A stretch of 42,809 nt of DNA from Oscillospiraceae bacterium (GCA_018110905.1 JAGBAZ010000024.1:1-42809), one strand, 5' to 3'; positions 1-9,291 are shown, counted from the first letter of the stretch. Translations and numbers: made by a program. Notes: a model not told the origin generated them from the sequence alone.

Positions 1-2
1 AG

Positions 3-650
3 GAAAAAGCATCGCTTACCCATAACATACTTACTGTTGTCGGTACGGTTATGTGTGTGATACTTCTTCCTATCCTCATCATCAATCTTATTTTGATTGT
101 GAAGAGTTTTACAAATGCAGACGAAGTTCCGAGCGTAGGCGGAGTTTTCCCGCTTATCGTTCTTACCGACTCTATGTATCCGGAAATTGAAAGCGGCGAC
201 CTTATCATCAACAAAACCATCGAACCGGAAGACGTAAAAGTTGGGGACGTTATTTCTTTTTTTGATCCCGCTGGAAACGGTTCCACAATCGTAACCCATA
301 GAGTTACCGCAATTGTTGAAGAAAACGGCGAAATCGCTTTCAGAACAAAGGGTGATTTCAACAACACCGAAGATAAACTTGCCGTACCCGGCGAAAGCCT
401 TGTTGGTATTTATCAAAGCAGGATTCCCAAAGCCGGCAACGTTGCAATGTTCATGCAGACCACAACCGGACTTATCGTCTGCGTTGTTCTTCCGATTGTT
501 CTTCTTGTTGCTTATGATGTTATCAGACGCAGCATTTACGAAAAGAACAAAAAGGCGGATACCGATGCTCTTCTTGCGGAACTCGAAGCGCTCCGCGCAG
601 AAAAAGCAAAAGCCGCCGCGGTTTCCGCTGAAAACAGCGAAAACGAATAA
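3..650 (+). CDS. sipW: SipW-type signal peptidase I (5' truncated by window edge)
   Basis: Membrane signal peptidase of the ER/SipW type, which removes signal peptides from TasA-like fibre subunits at the outer membrane face. The frame is open to the left edge, so the true start lies outside the window; an internal ATG at 51 would begin inside the first membrane segment. Visible features are an N-terminal hydrophobic helix, the nucleophile in TDSMYPEIESGDL, and a His (VTHRV) where the bacterial LepB type has Lys; Ser/His is the ER-type arrangement. A second membrane helix follows near the C-terminus, then a charged, Ala/Glu/Lys-rich tail. The next gene encodes a SipW-dependent-type exported protein, which is the expected pairing. 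The family call is firm; the substrate is inferred from neighbours. Confidence 0.9.
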   Translation, partial: EKASLTHNILTVVGTVMCVILLPILIINLILIVKSFTNADEVPSVGGVFPLIVLTDSMYPEIESGDLIINKTIEPEDVKVGDVISFFDPAGNGSTIVTHRVTAIVEENGEIAFRTKGDFNNTEDKLAVPGESLVGIYQSRIPKAGNVAMFMQTTTGLIVCVVLPIVLLVAYDVIRRSIYEKNKKADTDALLAELEALRAEKAKAAAVSAENSENE

Positions 651-715
651 TTTTTTTTACATAGTCGATTTATTCTTCCGTCGGAAGCCACGTTTCCGGG
701 GATGATAAAAAGACT

Positions 716-790
716 CCGCAATGAAAATTGCGGGGAATATATTTTCCCCGGAAGGGGAAGAATTAAATATTCTGTTCCCGCAAGGGAACG
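716..790 (+). promoter_or_regulatory. Leader with three tandem GNRA-tetraloop hairpins before the TasA-like gene
   Basis: Three consecutive hairpins occupy the leader just ahead of the SD of the gene at 813. First, CCGCAAT-GAAA-ATTGCGG at 716-733. Second, TTCCCC-GGAA-GGGGAA at 744-759, extendable by two pairs. Third, GTTCCC-GCAA-GGGAAC at 774-789. All loops are GNRA. None is followed by a T-tract, so they are not obvious terminators. GGGGAA at 732-737 could instead pair with TTCCCC at 744-749, so alternative folds exist. Likely role is mRNA stability, processing or translational control; this is inference. Confidence 0.6.
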
Positions 791-812
791 AAAAGAAAGG
801 AGATTTTACGAA

Positions 813-1808
813 ATGCGTAAAAACAAAATGATGAGAGCAGCTTCCGCTCTTCTGGTAGCAGTTCTCCTTACCACCAGCACTATCAGCGGCACCTTCGCAA
901 AGTATGTAACCACTAATGAAGCTAAAGATGTTGCAAGAGTTGCAAAATGGGGCGTTGAACTCCAGGTTGCAGGTAACCTCTTTGGTGAAAACTACGTTAA
1001 TACTATTGCACTTGATGACGCATTATCAAAAGATCTTGCAGTTGAGTCTAAAAATAATTTCAATGCTGCGGACGCAGGAGATCCTGATGATGTTGTTGCT
1101 CCTGGTACTTGGAACAGCGATGGTTTCACTTTCTCCATCAATGGTACTCCCGAAGTATCTGGACAGATTAAAATTGATAAACTTCAGGTACAGAACATTT
1201 ATCTTGCCAAAGGTACTTATGGTATGATGGTTCCCGTTGCAGGAAATGTTGTAACTGCAGAAAACTTTGATGAATTTGATGCTCTTTATAAATATGATAC
1301 TGACAAATATGTTAAAGCTACTGCATTTGAAGCTGTACAGTATTTTACTTATGAAGATGAAGTTGAACTTACTGATGTATACTATCCTGTAAAATTCACT
1401 CTTGGCGGCACTACCACTAACTATACCCCTGCTGCAGTCACTAACGTAGATACCCTTGCTGAAATTGCAGCACTTGTAGCTGGAAAAGTCCAGACTGGTG
1501 TTTCAGGAAGCCTTGATGTAGACAGCGGAATTACTACATTTACTCTTACTGGAACTAAACAGTTCGCTCCTAATACTACTCTCAGCACTCTTGGCCTTGA
1601 AAACGAAAGACTTACTTGGGCATGGGCTTTTGAGGGACAGAACGATGGTGCAGATACTATACTCGGTAATCTTATGGCAAATGTAAATACCGTTGTAAAA
1701 CCTTGCGAGGGCGGATATGAATTACTCGCAGATAAAGATTATTGCCTTAACCTTCTCTTTGACCTCCAGATTAGTGTTGAACAGATTGATGGAATTGCAA
1801 CTCCGTAA
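813..1808 (+). CDS. SipW-dependent-type exported protein, TasA-like fibre subunit
   Basis: Secreted protein of about 331 residues. The ATG at 813 is chosen because AAAGGAGA lies just upstream (797-804); the frame is open further 5' but that stretch is the hairpin leader. The N-terminus has a basic start, a hydrophobic core and then SGTFAKYVT followed by KDVARVAKWGVEL. This AKYV...KD..xVA..G signature recurs in the protein at 3552 and is typical of SipW-cleaved TasA/camelysin-like proteins. The rest is Thr/Asp/Ala-rich and predicted beta-rich, with a LGNLMANVNT motif near the C-terminus shared with the next protein. No sorting signal is seen. It lies between SipW and an anchored relative and ends at a strong terminator, so it is probably the abundant subunit of an extracellular fibre. 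It uses many ACT and GTA codons, unlike its neighbours. Confidence 0.75.
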   Translation: MRKNKMMRAASALLVAVLLTTSTISGTFAKYVTTNEAKDVARVAKWGVELQVAGNLFGENYVNTIALDDALSKDLAVESKNNFNAADAGDPDDVVAPGTWNSDGFTFSINGTPEVSGQIKIDKLQVQNIYLAKGTYGMMVPVAGNVVTAENFDEFDALYKYDTDKYVKATAFEAVQYFTYEDEVELTDVYYPVKFTLGGTTTNYTPAAVTNVDTLAEIAALVAGKVQTGVSGSLDVDSGITTFTLTGTKQFAPNTTLSTLGLENERLTWAWAFEGQNDGADTILGNLMANVNTVVKPCEGGYELLADKDYCLNLLFDLQISVEQIDGIATP

Positions 1809-1851
1809 TTCCTACTTATCTTAAGCCAAATTCTAAACAAACAGAATTTCA

Positions 1852-1900
1852 CCCGTCCCTGCTCAACGTGGCAGGGCAGGGACGGGCCTTTTCCGTTTTT
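1852..1900 (+). terminator. Rho-independent terminator after the TasA-like gene
   Basis: An 11-bp perfect stem (CCCGTCCCTGC 1852-1862 with GCAGGGACGGG 1876-1886) is followed by a T-rich tract. It separates the first SipW/TasA pair from the next gene and would let the subunit gene be transcribed at a different level from the genes downstream. Confidence 0.85.
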
Positions 1901-1903
1901 TCC

Positions 1904-1926
1904 AAAAGGCAAAAAAGCCTTTTTAC
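1904..1926 (+). terminator. Second small hairpin with T-tract
   Basis: AAAAGGC (1904-1910), a six-A loop, GCCTTTT (1917-1923), then more T. It could be a back-up terminator for the upstream gene or a leader hairpin of the gene at 1978. Confidence 0.45.
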
Positions 1927-1977
1927 CTTTTGAAAAACGCGGAAGCGAAAATATAAAAAGAAAGGGCGTGGAATCTT

Positions 1978-2970
1978 ATGAAAAACAAAAAAAGCTTTTT
2001 TATAATCTCCCTCGCGCTCATTCTGCTTGTTTGCGCCGCCGTTTCAACTTCCGTCGTGCTGAGCAGAATGAACGTGTTCCTCCTCGACGATGAAGGAGCA
2101 ATTTCAATAATTTCGGACGAAACAACCTCCGGAAAAGATTTCCTTTCCGAAAAAAACGAAGAACCCTCCGGAATACCCGGCGAAGGCGAAGCACAGCAGC
2201 CTGTTTCGGAAAATCAGAATCCCGGAAACACCTCCGGCGGCGTAAATCCAGGAACTCAAAGCGGTTCTTCCGTTCCGGATTTTCATGCAAATCCCGGTTT
2301 TATGGTAATCGACGAAAATGACGTTATCTGGGGAACCGAGACCGAAGTCGAAATCTTCAAGGTTTCCTATGAAGACGGCGAAGGAAACGTCACCGTAAAG
2401 AGCGATAACGGCGAAAAAGTCGTTGCCCCGGGAACAGAAAACTCCTACACATTTAAATTAAAAAACACCGGAAACGTTCCGGTAAGATATTGGCTCGATA
2501 TCGATGCTTACATAACCCCCGGCGACAACATGATACCCATTGAATCAAGGGTGAACCGCTATGACGGTGAATGGATCGTCGGCGGACAGAAAGTCTGGGT
2601 CGATGTTCCCGTTCTTGATGCGGCGGAAGATGCCGGAACTCTCGGATCGGGAAAATACACATATTATACCCTTGACTGGCGTTGGCCTTTTGAAAGCGGA
2701 AACGATGAGTATGACACTTTCCTTGGAAACCTTGCGGCGGACGGAGAGAACATCACCATCACCATCGTTATAAAAACAGTCGCAACCGCAACCGATGACC
2801 CCGGAAGGGACGACGGAATAACTCCTCCGGATACCGGTGACAACAGCATTCTTTCCATCTGGATCGCCATTGCGATCGGAAGCGTTGTTCTCATGGCTGT
2901 TCTTTCTGTATTCCTTTATAGAGAGAAAAAACGCGAGAAGCGTTCTGAAGCGGAGGCTTTGAAAACTTGA
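1978..2970 (+). CDS. TasA-like surface protein with C-terminal sortase-type anchor
   Basis: A 330-residue exported protein. It has an N-terminal hydrophobic signal/anchor (about residues 6-30), a Ser/Glu/Pro/Gly-rich low-complexity linker (about 45-100), and a globular domain containing FKLKNTGNVPVRYWLDIDA and FLGNLAADGENITITIVIK, features of the TasA/CalY-like group. The C-terminus has PPDTGD (283-288), a hydrophobic helix (about 291-314) and a basic tail (YREKKREKR), which is the layout of a cell-wall sorting signal with a non-LPXTG motif. A class B sortase is encoded at 9902. It may tether the fibre to the cell as a base or anchor protein. It overlaps the second SipW gene by 4 nt, so the two are translationally linked. 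Confidence 0.65.
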   Translation: MKNKKSFFIISLALILLVCAAVSTSVVLSRMNVFLLDDEGAISIISDETTSGKDFLSEKNEEPSGIPGEGEAQQPVSENQNPGNTSGGVNPGTQSGSSVPDFHANPGFMVIDENDVIWGTETEVEIFKVSYEDGEGNVTVKSDNGEKVVAPGTENSYTFKLKNTGNVPVRYWLDIDAYITPGDNMIPIESRVNRYDGEWIVGGQKVWVDVPVLDAAEDAGTLGSGKYTYYTLDWRWPFESGNDEYDTFLGNLAADGENITITIVIKTVATATDDPGRDDGITPPDTGDNSILSIWIAIAIGSVVLMAVLSVFLYREKKREKRSEAEALKT

Positions 2971-3530
2971 AGAAAGAAACATCGAAAAAAATAAAAAATA
3001 TTTTAAGGCTTTTGCTGCTTGTTGTGCTCGGAGCAATAATCGGTATAAATGCATATCTTGCAAACGCAAACAGCCTTGTGGGCAACAAACTTCCGATGCC
3101 TTTCGGTTATGGCGCAGCGGTGGTCCTTTCCGGAAGCATGGAACCGGAATTTTCCAAAGGCGACCTTATTGTTGTAAAAGCGACCGATGATTTTGACCTT
3201 AACGATATAGTTGTTTTCGAAAGCGACAACAGCCTTGTTGTTCACCGAATCGTTGGAATAGGAAAAGATAAGGTAGTTACAAAAGGCGACGCCAACAATG
3301 TTGAAGATGAACCGATAGCCCGGGAAGCTGTTCTCGGAAAAGTCCTTTTCTGGATACCGGATCTTGGAACATTTGTGGGATTCCTCAAAACCCCAGTGGG
3401 AATAATAATTGTAATCGCGGCGGCGATTCTGCTTATTGAAATTCCGCATTTCCGCGAAGTTAAAAAAGACGATGAGGAAATGCAGGCTATCATCGATGAG
3501 ATAAAACGTCTTAAAGACGAAGTTAAATAA
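2967..3530 (+). CDS. sipW: SipW-type signal peptidase I (second copy)
   Basis: A complete ER/SipW-type signal peptidase of 187 residues. The TTG at 2967 overlaps the previous stop, with GGAGG at 2952-2956. N-terminal membrane helix (about 11-31), nucleophile Ser57 in SGSMEPEFSKGDL, His93 in LVVHRIV in place of the Lys general base, the conserved KGDANNVEDE segment, a second membrane helix (about 130-153) and a charged coiled tail. It is about 65 residues longer at neither end than usual for SipW, so it looks intact. It is followed 21 nt later by a TasA-like gene. With the copy at the left edge it gives two dedicated peptidases in one cluster, suggesting separate cognate substrates. Confidence 0.9.
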   Translation: MKKETSKKIKNILRLLLLVVLGAIIGINAYLANANSLVGNKLPMPFGYGAAVVLSGSMEPEFSKGDLIVVKATDDFDLNDIVVFESDNSLVVHRIVGIGKDKVVTKGDANNVEDEPIAREAVLGKVLFWIPDLGTFVGFLKTPVGIIIVIAAAILLIEIPHFREVKKDDEEMQAIIDEIKRLKDEVK

Positions 3531-3551
3531 AAAAAGGAGGCGGAACGTAAC

Positions 3552-4175
3552 ATGGCAAGAGAAAGAGCAAAATTCAATATTCCGATGGTAATTGCCTGCG
3601 TTCTGCTTTGCCTTACTTTATTGTCGGTGCATTTTACAAGCGATATTTATGCTAAATATGTTTCGAAAGCAGAAGGAAAAGACAGTTCGAAAGTTGCATC
3701 TTTCGGTAAATTGACTCTTGTTGAAAGCGGAGATTTTTCCAATCCGGATAAAACGGCAATTATCATTCCGGGCGTAAATCTTACTAAAAATGCGGTTGTT
3801 TCTTTTACAGCAAGCGAGGTTGCTGTTTATATTATTGCGGAAGCTGAACTTTCGGATCAATGGGAAACCGCTGATAACAGAACATTTGTTGTAAAAAACG
3901 GCGAAAAAGTTCAGCTTCAGTGGTCTGTTGAAAGTGATTGGATTTTTATTGAAAAAGACGGCAACAGATATGCATATTACCAGCATCTTGATCCTAACAA
4001 TGCTCTTTTGAATGAACCGATAATTGCAAGCGGGGGAGAGATAATTGTAAGTGAGTATATCACCAGAAAAGAAATCGGTGATCTTGATAATATTTCGGTA
4101 AATCTTGCTGCATATGCGGTACAAGCCGGCGGAACAGATTTTTCTGCTTTGGATGCGTGGAAAAAAGTAAAATAA
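3552..4175 (+). CDS. SipW-dependent-type exported protein (TasA-like, second subunit)
   Basis: A 207-residue secreted protein starting at ATG 3552 behind an excellent SD (AAAAGGAGG, 3532-3540). After the hydrophobic core comes DIYAKYVSKAEGKDSSKVASFGKLTL, split here as AKYV and KDSSKVASFG; this matches the signature in the protein at 813 and marks likely SipW cleavage. The mature part is beta-rich, with no further membrane helix and no sorting signal. It sits directly behind the second SipW gene and before the giant adhesin. Probably a minor or alternative fibre subunit, or the cognate substrate of the second peptidase. Overall sequence similarity to the first subunit appears limited to the signal region. 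Confidence 0.7.
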   Translation: MARERAKFNIPMVIACVLLCLTLLSVHFTSDIYAKYVSKAEGKDSSKVASFGKLTLVESGDFSNPDKTAIIIPGVNLTKNAVVSFTASEVAVYIIAEAELSDQWETADNRTFVVKNGEKVQLQWSVESDWIFIEKDGNRYAYYQHLDPNNALLNEPIIASGGEIIVSEYITRKEIGDLDNISVNLAAYAVQAGGTDFSALDAWKKVK

Positions 4176-4212
4176 ACTTATAATTTTATTTTAAAGGAAA
4201 GGGGTGACAGGT

Positions 4213-7200
4213 ATGAAAAAAAGATGCTTGGCGTTTTTTCTCTGCATTTGCATTCTTGTAACAATGCTTATACCGGTCGCTCCGGTAAAAGCACGGGAGG
4301 ATTCCGCATTTGTTGTTTATAATGAAGAAATTATAGATAATATTTCTATATCTGAAACAGAAAAGAAAACTGTTTCGGCAGTTTTTGATGGCGAGGCTGT
4401 TTCTTACCAGTGGCAGATCCTTGCGGATTCTGAAAATGAAATTTGGGCGAATATTTTTGATAAAACTGCAGCAGAATGCGAAATTTCCTATGCTCTTGTA
4501 AAAAACATGCTCGATTCTTTGGGAACTGCGTTTCTTCGCTGCAAAATAACCTGTGCAGAAGGTGAAGCTTTTACAAATCACCTTTCTGTATCCGTTTTTG
4601 AAGAAGAACCGGAAACTGTTACCAAAAACGCAGAAGAAATGATTCTTGTTTCCGGTGTTCAGGTTGTGGAACCGGTAGAAGAACCTGCAGAGGAAGAGAT
4701 TTCCGAGGAAACTTTTGAAAAAACGGCTTCAGAAGAAACTTTGGAAGAAGATTTTTCGGAAGAGGTTACTGAGGAAGAAATTCTTGAAGAGGACATTTCA
4801 GAAGAAATAATCGAAGAAGAAATAATTGAAGAAGAAATTCCAGAAGAGGATGTTTCGAAAGAAGAGACTGAAGAAATTTTTGAAGAAAATATTTCGGAAG
4901 AAGTTTTTTCCGAAGAGACTGTTTTTAGCGAAGCATACAGTGAAGAAGCGTCCGTTTTGCTCGCAGACGGGGATAAGGACCTTGTTACTATTACAATAAA
5001 ACACCTGGACTATAAGTCATATAAAGATTTAGGTGAAGAAAAAGAGGTTATGGGTCCTTATATTGCGACAATTGAAAGAGGAACAGCGTTCCACCAGACA
5101 ATAATTCCCCCCACATTTATCGGTTATGCGCCGTTCTATGACGGAGACAAAACAGACCAGGAAAATGACGGGGACTATTTTGATGATGATGCCACCGTTC
5201 TTGAACTCAATTATCCCAGTGTCAATGATAATATTGTAATAAATGTATTTTATAAACCGAGTAAAGTTGATTACGCGATAAAATATTTCTTCCAGAACAC
5301 AAACGACGACCTTTATACGGAAGATCCTTCGCGTTATTTCACAGGCAAGGCTGAAACAGGAACAATTATTTCTGAAGATGAAATCGCAGGACATGCGGGA
5401 AGCACCGTAGGTTTTTCGAAAATATATCATATTCCGGAAGCTGTTGCAGCGGACGGAAGTACTGTTTTTGAATGTTATTATGACCGAAATTATTACCTCA
5501 TCAAGTTTGATCTTGACGGAGGTTTTGGTGTTGACCCCATTTATGCAAGATACGGCACACTTTTCGTTGTAAACGATCCTGTCAAACCCGGTTATGTTTT
5601 CGGTGGTTGGGATCTTCTTACGGAAGATACAAACGGTGACGGAAAGAATGATAAAGGCGACGGAGTCAAAGATGATCTTCCAAAGAGCATCCTTGCGGAA
5701 GAAAGCGTGTACAAAGCAATCTGGGGAATAGCAGACACGACATATACCGTTGTTTATTGGAAAGAAAATGCGGATGACGACGGTTACAGCTATTGGGGAA
5801 GTATCCAGATAGATGCGATTTCGACAACACTTGTAAGCGGAAAAGACGATATTCCTGTAAGTATTACAACAAAAGTAATTGAAGGAGAAGACGTAAACGA
5901 AAGAGTTTATTTTTCGTATAATGAAAATCTTACAGATAAAGATGTTGTAGTTGAAGGTGACGGTTCAACAGTTGTAAATGTTTACTATACGAGAAACGTT
6001 TATTCGATTGTTTTCCGCGGCAGTTTGACTATTAAAGATGATGTTCCTAAGCATGTCCACAGCGCGGCATGTGAAGGTACTATTTGCGGAATGGAAGAGC
6101 ATGTCCATATTTCGGGGTGCGGTTTTAATTGTGTAGAAATTGAACATACACATGCTTTATCTTGCTACACTTGTGGAAAAACAATGCATGTTCATTCTTC
6201 GGAATGTTGTACATTAGAAGAACATAGTCATAATACGGCATGTTGGAATAATGTTGGTGATGTTTATACAAATAACGGTGGTGAACCGTATTATGCACCC
6301 GATAATCCTTCTGAAGGTTATGTATATGTTTTATCTATCTATAATGCAACATATAGATACATTTACATTAACAACACATGGTATAGATATTATGGCAATA
6401 CAAGCAATGGAACGGTATTATCTCCAAATTGCGGAAAAAATGAGCATACCCATGGTGATGGATGTATATACTGTAATTTGGAAGAGCATGAACATGGAAC
6501 AGAGTGTGCTACAGCTAATTGTCCAAATGGCGGCAAAGAGCACGAACATTCTGCTGCTTGTTATGACTGCGGCAAAATCGCTCACGTTCATTCTAGTGCC
6601 TGCTATTGCAATAAACCGCAAACCGGAACAAGTAATTTCCCTTTAGGAAGCTCGAACGGTAATAATGGTAACGTTCGTGTATATTATATTACGGCAAAAT
6701 ATGAACAGACCATAGGTGATGTTTGGCCAACATCGGCATATTTCGACAATACGGATTTTTATGGATGGAGTATTGACGGTACTGGAAACACAACTTCCGT
6801 ATCAAAACGTGTCAACATGACGAAAGAACTTTGCGACACCCGCGATGGAATTGTTTATGCCAATGTTGTTGAAAATTCCGATACAGACCCGCTGAAGCTT
6901 TACTATATGTTTGAAAGTTTCGAACAGTCGCCAGGTGGTAATAGAAAACTGTATGAGGGAAAATATTATGAAAAAGATGATATATATTCTCAGGATGTAA
7001 ACTCAGACAGTAATACTTTCAATCAGAAGGAAATCATGGGTATGACGCCCGTAAGCGGAGGATCAAAATATTCTGAAAGTGAAAACATAAACTATCTTTA
7101 TTACACCAGAAACAGATATACTTTAAAATTCCAAAATATTTCCGAAACGGTAAAAACTATTGGAAATGTAATGTATGGCCAGCCGTTTAAAGAATATAAA

Positions 7201-9291
7201 AACGGCACTGCACTTTTACGCGACTACGAACCTACATATCCTCCTACCCTTGAGCCCAACGCATATTATTTCGACGGTTGGTACACTTCTCCCGGTTGCT
7301 ATACCGGTTCGGAAGTAAATTGGGACAGTTTTACAATGCCCAATGATAATCTTACTCTTTATGCAAAATGGTCGCCGAAGGTACATACTGTAAAATTCTT
7401 CAAATCCTACGATGAAATGCTTACCTATGAAGGATCTGCGGTAAAAGACGAAACTCTTGTTCACCAGAAAGTTGAAAATATTTCCCACGGAGAAGTTGTA
7501 AATACTGCTATCGAGGACCCGGAAAGGTATGACGACCACGGAAATAAACTGGTTTTTGCGGGTTGGTTCTTCATGGAAAACGGAGTGAAAAAAAGATTTA
7601 CCCCGCTGGAATATCCGATAAAAAAGGATATGCATATTTTTGCAGACTGGAGTACATTCAGCCCGCAGCCCTACAGAATTTCCTATGTTCTTGAAAGCGA
7701 TAACAGCGTGCATGTTGCTGATGATTCAGTCGGCTATGCTTATGCGGGTTCAACAAGAACATTTACGGCAAAAGCAGGCTATCCAAGCAACCAGCTTTAT
7801 GATTTGTCCGCAAATGGCGGAATCAACTATAACATAGGTTATTTCCCGACAATTGCTTCCCATTCAATTACAATTCAATATGAGGAAGACAATAAAGTTG
7901 CGGCTAAAAACGTTCATGTTTTTGAATACGTCAAGGCGGAGCATATTCAATACAAAGTTCAGTATATAAACAAAGAAACCGGCGCTATAATGGACGAAGA
8001 GATAAAATCAACCGAAAATGCCGTTGTAACTGAACGTTTCAGGGTATATACGGATATGATTCCGGATGCTTTCTATAAGCGGCTTGTTATTTCCGTTGAA
8101 CAGGATTCAGAAGGAAACTGGGTAGGAACCGAAGATAATATAATCCAGTTCTATTATACCCCGAACAAAACAAGCGCATATTATGCAGTTCATTTCATGC
8201 TTGAAAAACTCGGTGCGTCTGATGAGGACAGAGCGAATTATGATATCCACGGAAACGGCGGTTATGAGGAAAGCACAACTCACATTGAAGGTATCGGAAA
8301 TGTCGGTTCAAAAGCCAGTGTAGAACCGCTTGTTTTTGACGGTTTTACTATTATTCCGGAAGCGGGAAAAGAAGTCGTTGAATCAACCAGTAAAAATGCA
8401 GCGTATACTGATGGAAAATATGAGATAACTGTAACAAGTACAGGTACAGAACTTTATATTTTCTATAGCCGAAACGAATATGAATATAATGTTTACTATT
8501 ATATTTATAACACAACCGATTCAGTTCCTTTTGAAGGGGATTTTTATCCGCATGAAAATGGAGTGGCCAAATATGGTTCGAGTTTTGACAGAACCGCTCC
8601 GGAAATTCCAAACTATACCTGCGTTTCTCAGAATAAAACTCAGACACTGCTGATTCGTGATAATGTAGATCAGAACGTTCTGGTTTTCTATTATTCGCCG
8701 ATACAATATACGGTTGAGTATGTTGCGGTTCCTCCGGAAGGCGGATGGCTCAGTTCCACTCTTGAAGTTGCGAACGGAATGGATGATTTCGAAGGTTCTT
8801 TACCGACCGCAAATGCAAATTACCGTTTTGATGGCTGGTATATAGACCTCGATTGCACAACCAAAGTCGATGCCGGTATCGGAATGGTTTATCCTGATAA
8901 CAGGTTTATTCCAATTAAAGATAACCTGAGTGAAACAGACCGAAACATTTTCTATGCAAAATTCACTCCCCTTGCCGGGAAACTGACAATAACAAGGAAT
9001 AATTCCTGTGATGATGATCAGGTTTACGTTTATGAAGTAAAAAACAAGGATACTGAAGATATTATTACGGTAACGATTGTTGGCAACGGAAGCGTAACAA
9101 TAAATGATTTGATTTTTGGGGATTATATCATTACTCAAAAAAATATATGGTCCTGGCGAAACGATGATGCTGCACAGGAAATCAGACATGAAAATGTTGA
9201 CGGTACAGGCGTTGTTTTTGAGGATAATGAAAGAGAAAAGCTGTATTGGCTGAACGGAAACAGCGAGAAAGAAGTTAACGAAAAGGCGTGA
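4213..9291 (+). CDS. Giant repeat adhesin: InlB/MucBP-type repeats, HxHxxxC motifs, Cna-B-like C-terminus
   Basis: A 1692-residue surface protein. ATG 4213 is preferred over an in-frame GTG at 4204 because AGGGGTGA (4199-4206) is then correctly spaced. Order: signal peptide (1-27, ending VKA); a beta domain; a Glu-rich stalk (about 145-250, repeated SEE/EEE units); MucBP-like modules ending in YYTRN, YYTPN or YYSP; InlB B-type repeats with GYVFGGW, YYFDGWYTSPG, VFAGW and YRFDGWY; a Cys/His block (about 614-800) with nine HxHxxxC motifs and several CxxC pairs; and a last domain (GKLTITRN...GNGSVTINDLIFGDYIIT...WSWR...WLNGN) resembling Cna-B-like pilin domains. No LPXTG-type signal or terminal helix is seen, so attachment must be indirect or to a partner. 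Likely an adhesin or fibre-tip protein. Confidence 0.8.
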   Translation: MKKRCLAFFLCICILVTMLIPVAPVKAREDSAFVVYNEEIIDNISISETEKKTVSAVFDGEAVSYQWQILADSENEIWANIFDKTAAECEISYALVKNMLDSLGTAFLRCKITCAEGEAFTNHLSVSVFEEEPETVTKNAEEMILVSGVQVVEPVEEPAEEEISEETFEKTASEETLEEDFSEEVTEEEILEEDISEEIIEEEIIEEEIPEEDVSKEETEEIFEENISEEVFSEETVFSEAYSEEASVLLADGDKDLVTITIKHLDYKSYKDLGEEKEVMGPYIATIERGTAFHQTIIPPTFIGYAPFYDGDKTDQENDGDYFDDDATVLELNYPSVNDNIVINVFYKPSKVDYAIKYFFQNTNDDLYTEDPSRYFTGKAETGTIISEDEIAGHAGSTVGFSKIYHIPEAVAADGSTVFECYYDRNYYLIKFDLDGGFGVDPIYARYGTLFVVNDPVKPGYVFGGWDLLTEDTNGDGKNDKGDGVKDDLPKSILAEESVYKAIWGIADTTYTVVYWKENADDDGYSYWGSIQIDAISTTLVSGKDDIPVSITTKVIEGEDVNERVYFSYNENLTDKDVVVEGDGSTVVNVYYTRNVYSIVFRGSLTIKDDVPKHVHSAACEGTICGMEEHVHISGCGFNCVEIEHTHALSCYTCGKTMHVHSSECCTLEEHSHNTACWNNVGDVYTNNGGEPYYAPDNPSEGYVYVLSIYNATYRYIYINNTWYRYYGNTSNGTVLSPNCGKNEHTHGDGCIYCNLEEHEHGTECATANCPNGGKEHEHSAACYDCGKIAHVHSSACYCNKPQTGTSNFPLGSSNGNNGNVRVYYITAKYEQTIGDVWPTSAYFDNTDFYGWSIDGTGNTTSVSKRVNMTKELCDTRDGIVYANVVENSDTDPLKLYYMFESFEQSPGGNRKLYEGKYYEKDDIYSQDVNSDSNTFNQKEIMGMTPVSGGSKYSESENINYLYYTRNRYTLKFQNISETVKTIGNVMYGQPFKEYKNGTALLRDYEPTYPPTLEPNAYYFDGWYTSPGCYTGSEVNWDSFTMPNDNLTLYAKWSPKVHTVKFFKSYDEMLTYEGSAVKDETLVHQKVENISHGEVVNTAIEDPERYDDHGNKLVFAGWFFMENGVKKRFTPLEYPIKKDMHIFADWSTFSPQPYRISYVLESDNSVHVADDSVGYAYAGSTRTFTAKAGYPSNQLYDLSANGGINYNIGYFPTIASHSITIQYEEDNKVAAKNVHVFEYVKAEHIQYKVQYINKETGAIMDEEIKSTENAVVTERFRVYTDMIPDAFYKRLVISVEQDSEGNWVGTEDNIIQFYYTPNKTSAYYAVHFMLEKLGASDEDRANYDIHGNGGYEESTTHIEGIGNVGSKASVEPLVFDGFTIIPEAGKEVVESTSKNAAYTDGKYEITVTSTGTELYIFYSRNEYEYNVYYYIYNTTDSVPFEGDFYPHENGVAKYGSSFDRTAPEIPNYTCVSQNKTQTLLIRDNVDQNVLVFYYSPIQYTVEYVAVPPEGGWLSSTLEVANGMDDFEGSLPTANANYRFDGWYIDLDCTTKVDAGIGMVYPDNRFIPIKDNLSETDRNIFYAKFTPLAGKLTITRNNSCDDDQVYVYEVKNKDTEDIITVTIVGNGSVTINDLIFGDYIITQKNIWSWRNDDAAQEIRHENVDGTGVVFEDNEREKLYWLNGNSEKEVNEKA

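Noticed and set aside
702..812. N-terminal extension of the TasA-like protein to 702
   Set aside because: This stretch is the three-hairpin leader; the ATG at 813 has a proper SD and gives a normal signal peptide.
6052..6614. A CRISPR-like or tandem DNA repeat
   Set aside because: The repetition is at protein level (HxHxxxC) with varied codons; there are no identical DNA repeats with regular spacers.
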